This document shows positions 59,759 through 64,000 of a stretch of DNA of 64,000 nucleotides, one piece after another. Every line of letters starts with the position of its first letter. The first letter of the stretch is position 1. Position numbers and translations under genes: made by a program. Under the pieces are notes generated by a model. The model had not been told where the DNA came from, did not search any database, and saw only the letters and a program-made list of their open reading frames with translations. Origin of the DNA: Culex pipiens pallens (Eukaryota; Arthropoda; Insecta; Diptera; Culicidae); contig NC_068938.1 in the NCBI RefSeq assembly GCF_016801865.2, forward strand, positions 5,896,601 to 5,960,600, written 5' to 3'.

Positions 59759-60773
59759 AAAGAACTAAACATAAAATTTTGTATCGCAAGGATTACTTTA
59801 AAAAAAAATCATAACATAATACATTTTGTTAAGCTAGATGAAGGCCTCCCCTCTGAAATAGGCTCAACAAAACCACTGCTAAATGCGCTTGTCACTGCTG
59901 AAACTCCAAATCCCCTGAATCTCCATACGACCAGCCCCAAGTCCCAAACTTGTTTACATCGCCGCACGACATGCCATGACTCTTTTTAGCCCGATGCCGA
60001 ACCTTGCGATCGGAAGCACATGATACTGAGCCTGCACTCTCGTATGATTGATCGCCCGATCGCGACTGAGACTTGATAGTCCAACAATTAAGCAATTTTC
60101 GGTGGCTACTGGTTCTGCACAAAATGCGGCCTAATTTGCATAAAATGTGTTACTGTCAACCGAATTTGGGCCGATTAGTCGATCGCCACTTGAGTCTCGG
60201 GGGGTCAGATGTCAGGGTTTGGGGACCACCGATAGCGTCAAGGTCGTCGGAGTTGTGGTGGGTTTATTGAGTGATAACATTCTAGAATTTTGACATCCCA
60301 ATTGCGGACTTCATCATTGATATCCACAACGAAAAAAAGTAAATTCTCAAATCGTGAATTATATTCAATAAATAATAAATTCCTTCGTGGTTCTCAAATT
60401 CATGAACATAATTCACGATTACGGTAATTGATTTTTTTCTGTGCAGTTGTCAATCTGTCAACTGTCAAATTTAGACAAATTAGCCGAAGTTCAGTTTGAG
60501 AAAGTCTCAAAACATAACTTTCTAGACCTAACGACTGTCATTTTTTGGGCACAATCGTGATCATCACCACTTTCATCCGATGCGCTCAGCTTTTCCCCCT
60601 TAAACCTAATGGCTCGGGATGAGCTTAAGCTTAATCCACGGAAGAAAGTGACACTTTGTTCTTATCACAACAAATCGCAGCATAAAACGTCTCTTTAATA
60701 TTCATTAACCCCCCCTAAAGATTTCAATCACCCACTAATTCTTCATCATTTCTGTCTTTTCGCTTCTTTCCAG
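59759..60773. other. End of the 40-kb navigator intron
   Basis: No gene found; contains the element at 60325-60444 and ends in a pyrimidine-rich acceptor (cgcttctttccag). Confidence 0.5.
60325..60444. mobile_element. MITE-like inverted repeat
   Basis: Ends cacaacgaaaaaaagtaaat and the complement of attgatttttttctgtgcag are diverged inverted repeats; atcgtgaattat occurs in both arms. Related to the 72-bp element at 35186. Confidence 0.5.
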
Positions 60774-60900
60774 TACGACAACGTCAATTCCTGTCTCACG
60801 GTGCTGAGACAGCACCAGGTTGGCGGTCTCGAGTCGGTCACCCCGAACGACATCTGCAGTGGTCGGCTGAAAGCCGTGCTCTCACTCTTCTTCGCGCTAA
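60774..60900 (+). CDS. Neuron navigator, CH domain exon B
   Basis: 127 bp starting in phase 0 (YDNVNSCLTVLRQHQVGG) and ending with one base of a split Ser codon before GTAAGT. It completes the CH domain begun at 20169: PNDICSGRLKAVLSLFFAL matches the NAV2 segment NGNLKAILGLFFSL. The preceding intron is 40,434 bp. Confidence 0.92.
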
Positions 60901-60987
60901 GTAAGTTTCACTTTAATGCCGCTACGCGGCAGCACCAACTCCTATGTCGACTGGAAACTCACCACTGGTTTGTGTCCTTACTTACAG

Positions 60988-61120
60988 GTCGATATAAGCA
61001 GGCGACGAAGCAGAAGGTGGCAGCAGCGGCGGCACAAGCGGCAGTAGCAGGCTTTGCCGGCAACCACCAGCAGCAGACCAAGGTGGAAATTCATGCACCG
61101 CCCGCCGACATGACGAACCG
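60988..61120 (+). CDS. Neuron navigator exon C (end of CH domain, Ala/Gln linker)
   Basis: Preceded by acceptor ccttacttacag after an 87-bp intron, ended by donor CCG|GTAAGT. Reads SRYKQATKQKVAAAAAQ, then a Gln-rich segment ending ADMTNR. The SRYKQ junction is conserved in NAV2 (SLSRYKQQQQQ), which confirms splicing. Leaves the coding frame with two bases of the next codon; the following exon is outside the window or not recognised. Confidence 0.9.
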
Positions 61121-61446
61121 GTAAGTCGAGCAAGATTGAGTTTGTGGAGATTTTCTATGGGGTGGGTGTCTTGGGTGGGTAAGTGCTTGAGAGTTGGGAT
61201 CAATTTTCGAGCAGGGTGGTGAAATTATTTGATTGACTTTATTGTACTCGTATTTTAACTCTAGTTTTGGAGACAGAAAGGTTTTTATTTATTTGGAAAT
61301 GAATTAAAGGTTATTTAAAAAAAATATAGTTTTATTCAAGGTTATAATAATTTGATTATGAATTCAAGTTTACTTTAAAAAAATATCATTTTATAGTTTC
61401 ATTCAAGGTTATAATAATTTGAAAATGTATACTCTAATGAATAGCT

Positions 61447-61491
61447 AGAAGACATTAGGCAGAAGACATTAGGCAGAAGACAGTAGGCTGA

Positions 61492-61522
<31 letters not shown>

Positions 61523-61523
61523 T

Positions 61524-61569
<46 letters not shown>

Positions 61570-61813
61570 ACCACTAGACAGTAGGCAGTAGACAGTAGGC
61601 AGGAGACATTAGGCAGTAGACAGTAGGCAGTTAACAGTAGGCAGAAGACAGTAAACTGTAGACAGTTGGCAGTAGGCAGTAGACAGTAGTCAGTAGGCAG
61701 TAGACAGCAGAAAGTTGACAGTTGGCAGTAGACAGTAGGCCGTAGACGGTAAGCGGTAGGCGATTGGCAGTAGACCGTGGACAGTGGACAGTAGACAGTA
61801 GGCAGTAGGCAGT
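61447..61813 (+). repeat. Heptamer array (agacagt)n
   Basis: About 50 copies of a 7-bp unit (agacagt/aggcagt/agacatt variants), partly interrupted. Simple-sequence minisatellite. Confidence 0.9.
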
Positions 61814-62766
61814 GAAGTCTGTAATAGCGAAGAACTAGCTCTTCCCTTCAGCAAATCTCTTTTATCTTACTAACTGCTAATGTTATCAATTCATTACCAC
61901 AAATTGCATTTCCTAGTAGCGGAAAAACACCAACTTACACCATCAATCGATCTACCACCAGTCGATTGATCTGTTGATTCGCCAACAAACTTCCCTCCTG
62001 TCAAACTCCACTTGAAGTGAATGTAAACACACCGTTTCTAGTTCGTTGAAGTGCTCCTGCCACCAACAATGAATTCCAATTTACTCCAAACAATAGCGCC
62101 AATAATGGTCCAGACCTTCCCGTCCCTTCGAGTGTACCATAATTTGATCCCCACAGACGCATCGATAATGTTTCCCCCTCTAGCTTGAACTTTTTGGCAC
62201 AACCAGAGGGGGAGCAAAACGCCCTCAACCATCGATTCGAAACACCCATCAAAGCAACCTCCAAGAATGCATAAGCAATCGAGAGGAAACTGCTCTCCAT
62301 TTTTTTTTCGTTGCTCGAGTGTTTCTTACGAGGAGAAAACGATTCTCCTTAGAAGCTCGGAATCAAACACCGTGACAGAGACGACGTCCCCAGAAACAGC
62401 TGCGTTTCATCACCTTGGGTTACTTTTTTGGTTTGAGGAGTTTGGGGAAGCAAAAACACTGCCGGTAATCGAGTTTTTCCCTCCCTGTTTTGTTTTGGGA
62501 TCCAACCCTGGGGGGGATTTTTCGCCGGCAAGCTAATCAGAGATAAACTTTTCGGGCAAACTCCCGAAAACACGAGGGGAGTGCGACATCAAAAAGCAAG
62601 CCGGAATGTGTTGTTTTGCTTTCGAGGGGGACGGAAATTTGATAAGCAGATAAAATGGTTTATTTTTGCTTTGAAGAGAGGTGGGACTTGCCAATTGGAC
62701 GATTCGATTTGTGACGGTGATTGTCGATTGGAATTTGTTTAACATAATTGGATTCTGGAGAGAGAG

Positions 62767-63960
62767 TTTCCCTATCACGGACGTCAACATTGATATACCC
62801 ACAATGCGACTTGGAGAATCGAAGTGTTTTTTTTTCAGTGGAAGTCCCTAATACGGACTTCAACATCGATACACTCGATGAGCAATCTAGTGTGCAGTGA
62901 AGTGATTTAGTGAGTTAAGGTAAGTACAGTGTTTAAGCAAGTGAATATTAGTGCAGTGCTAGTGAAGTGAAGATCTGTCAAATCTGTCAAAACTCTGTAA
63001 GTTAGAACACAGACAAATTTTCGTTTCTTTCGAGAAATGCAGAAATTTGTCTTGTTCAGTCAGGATCAAACGAACGGACGCTCCGGATATTCCGTCATGT
63101 CGCCCGTTCGTTTGTCCTGTTTAGCTAACTATTTGTTTTGATCCCGTTGGTTTCAAAACAAATCCCCTTTTAATCCAGAGCCTGCCACAGCCGGGTTTAA
63201 ACTACCTTCTGGCACGAAATCTCCGGAAGGTACCCATAATTCACACCAGAAACCCATTAAAATCTCTCCGCTGGACCACTTTCACTCTCCATTCATAAAA
63301 CGGACACATTTAGAAACACATTTACCATCGTTATTTACGCTTCCATAGGCTCAAATTGTACACTTTAGCCTAGACAACCACGCTGTCGTCGTCGTCCTGC
63401 TCCTAGAAATCCACCCCTCATTTGTAATAACTTAAAACCCTCTCTCACCCTCAAACGCGTGTGTATCTGCTTTCCGAAGCTGCCACTGACACTCTGACTT
63501 TGAACTTGTGTTGGTAAAGTTTTCCCTCCCTCGAAAGTAAACCCAACATCCCTACGGCATTTCTCCCTCGAAACAGTTGGAAACTACACTATCAGGCGCA
63601 GCGCAACACCGACATCACTCACACCAACGCGCCGGTACTTTTTCCCGTTTGTTTCCCGAAAGGAACTTGTCGGGAGGGGGGAGGAAAAACCAGACACCGA
63701 AAACACATGCGACACATGATTTACGCACTTTTTCGGGCCGGACCGGAAATAGGGTTGGTTTGGAAGCGTTGCTTTCTTTGCAATTTTTGGGGTTGCGTTT
63801 TGGGAAGGTCCCTAACACGAACTTCAACATCTATATGCTTATAGGAGAGTCAAACCACTTTTGAGTTCTCTATTACGGACGTCAATGTTGAATTTTGTTA
63901 AACACGATTGAAAAAGTTTTTTGTGAGATTCCCTATCACGGACTTCAACATTGATATACC
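62767..63960 (+). repeat. Five copies of a tccctatcacggacttcaac motif
   Basis: Copies at 62767, 62844, 63808, 63866 and 63928, each about 30 bp, the last four with changes at a few positions. They lie in two clusters with spacings of 77 and about 60 bp. Function unknown. Confidence 0.7.
63062..63118. repeat. Hairpin caggatcaaacgaacgg / ccgttcgtttgtcctg
   Basis: Arms of about 15 bp with a single bulge (63062-63077 and 63104-63118) and a 26-base loop. Confidence 0.6.
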
Positions 63961-64000
63961 TAAACTGTTTCTCAACAGTGATTTGAAGTGAAGTGAAGTG

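Larger units (their letters stand above)
61121..64000. other. Navigator intron 3, no exon recognised
   Basis: Contains the heptamer array (61447-61813), a hairpin near 63062-63118 and five copies of a tccctatcacggac-type motif. No further navigator exon was identified. Confidence 0.5.

Noticed and set aside
61121..64000. A further navigator exon
   Set aside because: No frame with navigator-like sequence between suitable splice sites could be recognised by eye.

Overview
This is a eukaryotic, insect-type window. It has spliced genes with GT..AG introns and AATAAA signals, an AT-rich background crowded with short inverted-repeat transposons, non-LTR retrotransposon pieces and a tRNA-derived SINE. 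The gene set (a Pro-Val-Tyr repeat cuticle-like protein, S1A proteases fused to dead protease domains, an expanded F-box/LRR family) and the repeat style suggest a mosquito, probably a culicine. Species is an inference; no marker here fixes it.

Layout. 2.2-3.3 kb: a two-exon secreted PYPV-repeat protein on the minus strand, with TATA box, poly(A) signal and a perfect 3'UTR hairpin. 4.1-9.3 kb: a large foldback element with nearly identical long arms carrying 142-bp tandem repeats. Its loop holds a decayed LINE ORF2 remnant, and its right arm is interrupted by a 1.17-kb retrotransposon that encodes only an ORF1-like protein. 13.5-61.1 kb: part of a neuron navigator gene (Drosophila sickie type, plus strand). 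The calponin-homology (CH) domain is split between exons at 20169-20339, 60774-60900 and 60988-61120; a plausible first coding exon lies at 13475-13543. A second ORF1-only retrotransposon (13894-15669) sits between the proposed first exon and the CH exon.

The 40.4-kb intron inside the CH domain holds five other genes. Two are paralogous tandem-domain serine proteases in tail-to-tail orientation (24873-26573 plus, 27328-29120 minus). Three are F-box/LRR paralogues (38503-40008 plus, 46987-48729 minus, 49507-51239 plus), each with one phase-0 intron at the same place. The same intron holds a 2.4-kb array of a 9-bp repeat just upstream of the first protease, a 1.8-kb old palindrome, many MITE-like elements, a SINE, and a 1.7-kb array of diverged 75-bp repeats.

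Likely roles. The navigator protein is a cytoskeletal regulator of neuronal guidance. The proteases are secreted, probably haemolymph proteins, each pairing one domain with an intact triad with one catalytically dead domain. The F-box proteins would recruit substrates to SCF ubiquitin ligases. No prokaryotic or CRISPR-like system is present. The most unusual items are the two ORF1-only retrotransposons with perfect target-site duplications, the foldback element, and the protease pair with correlated loss of a conserved disulfide.
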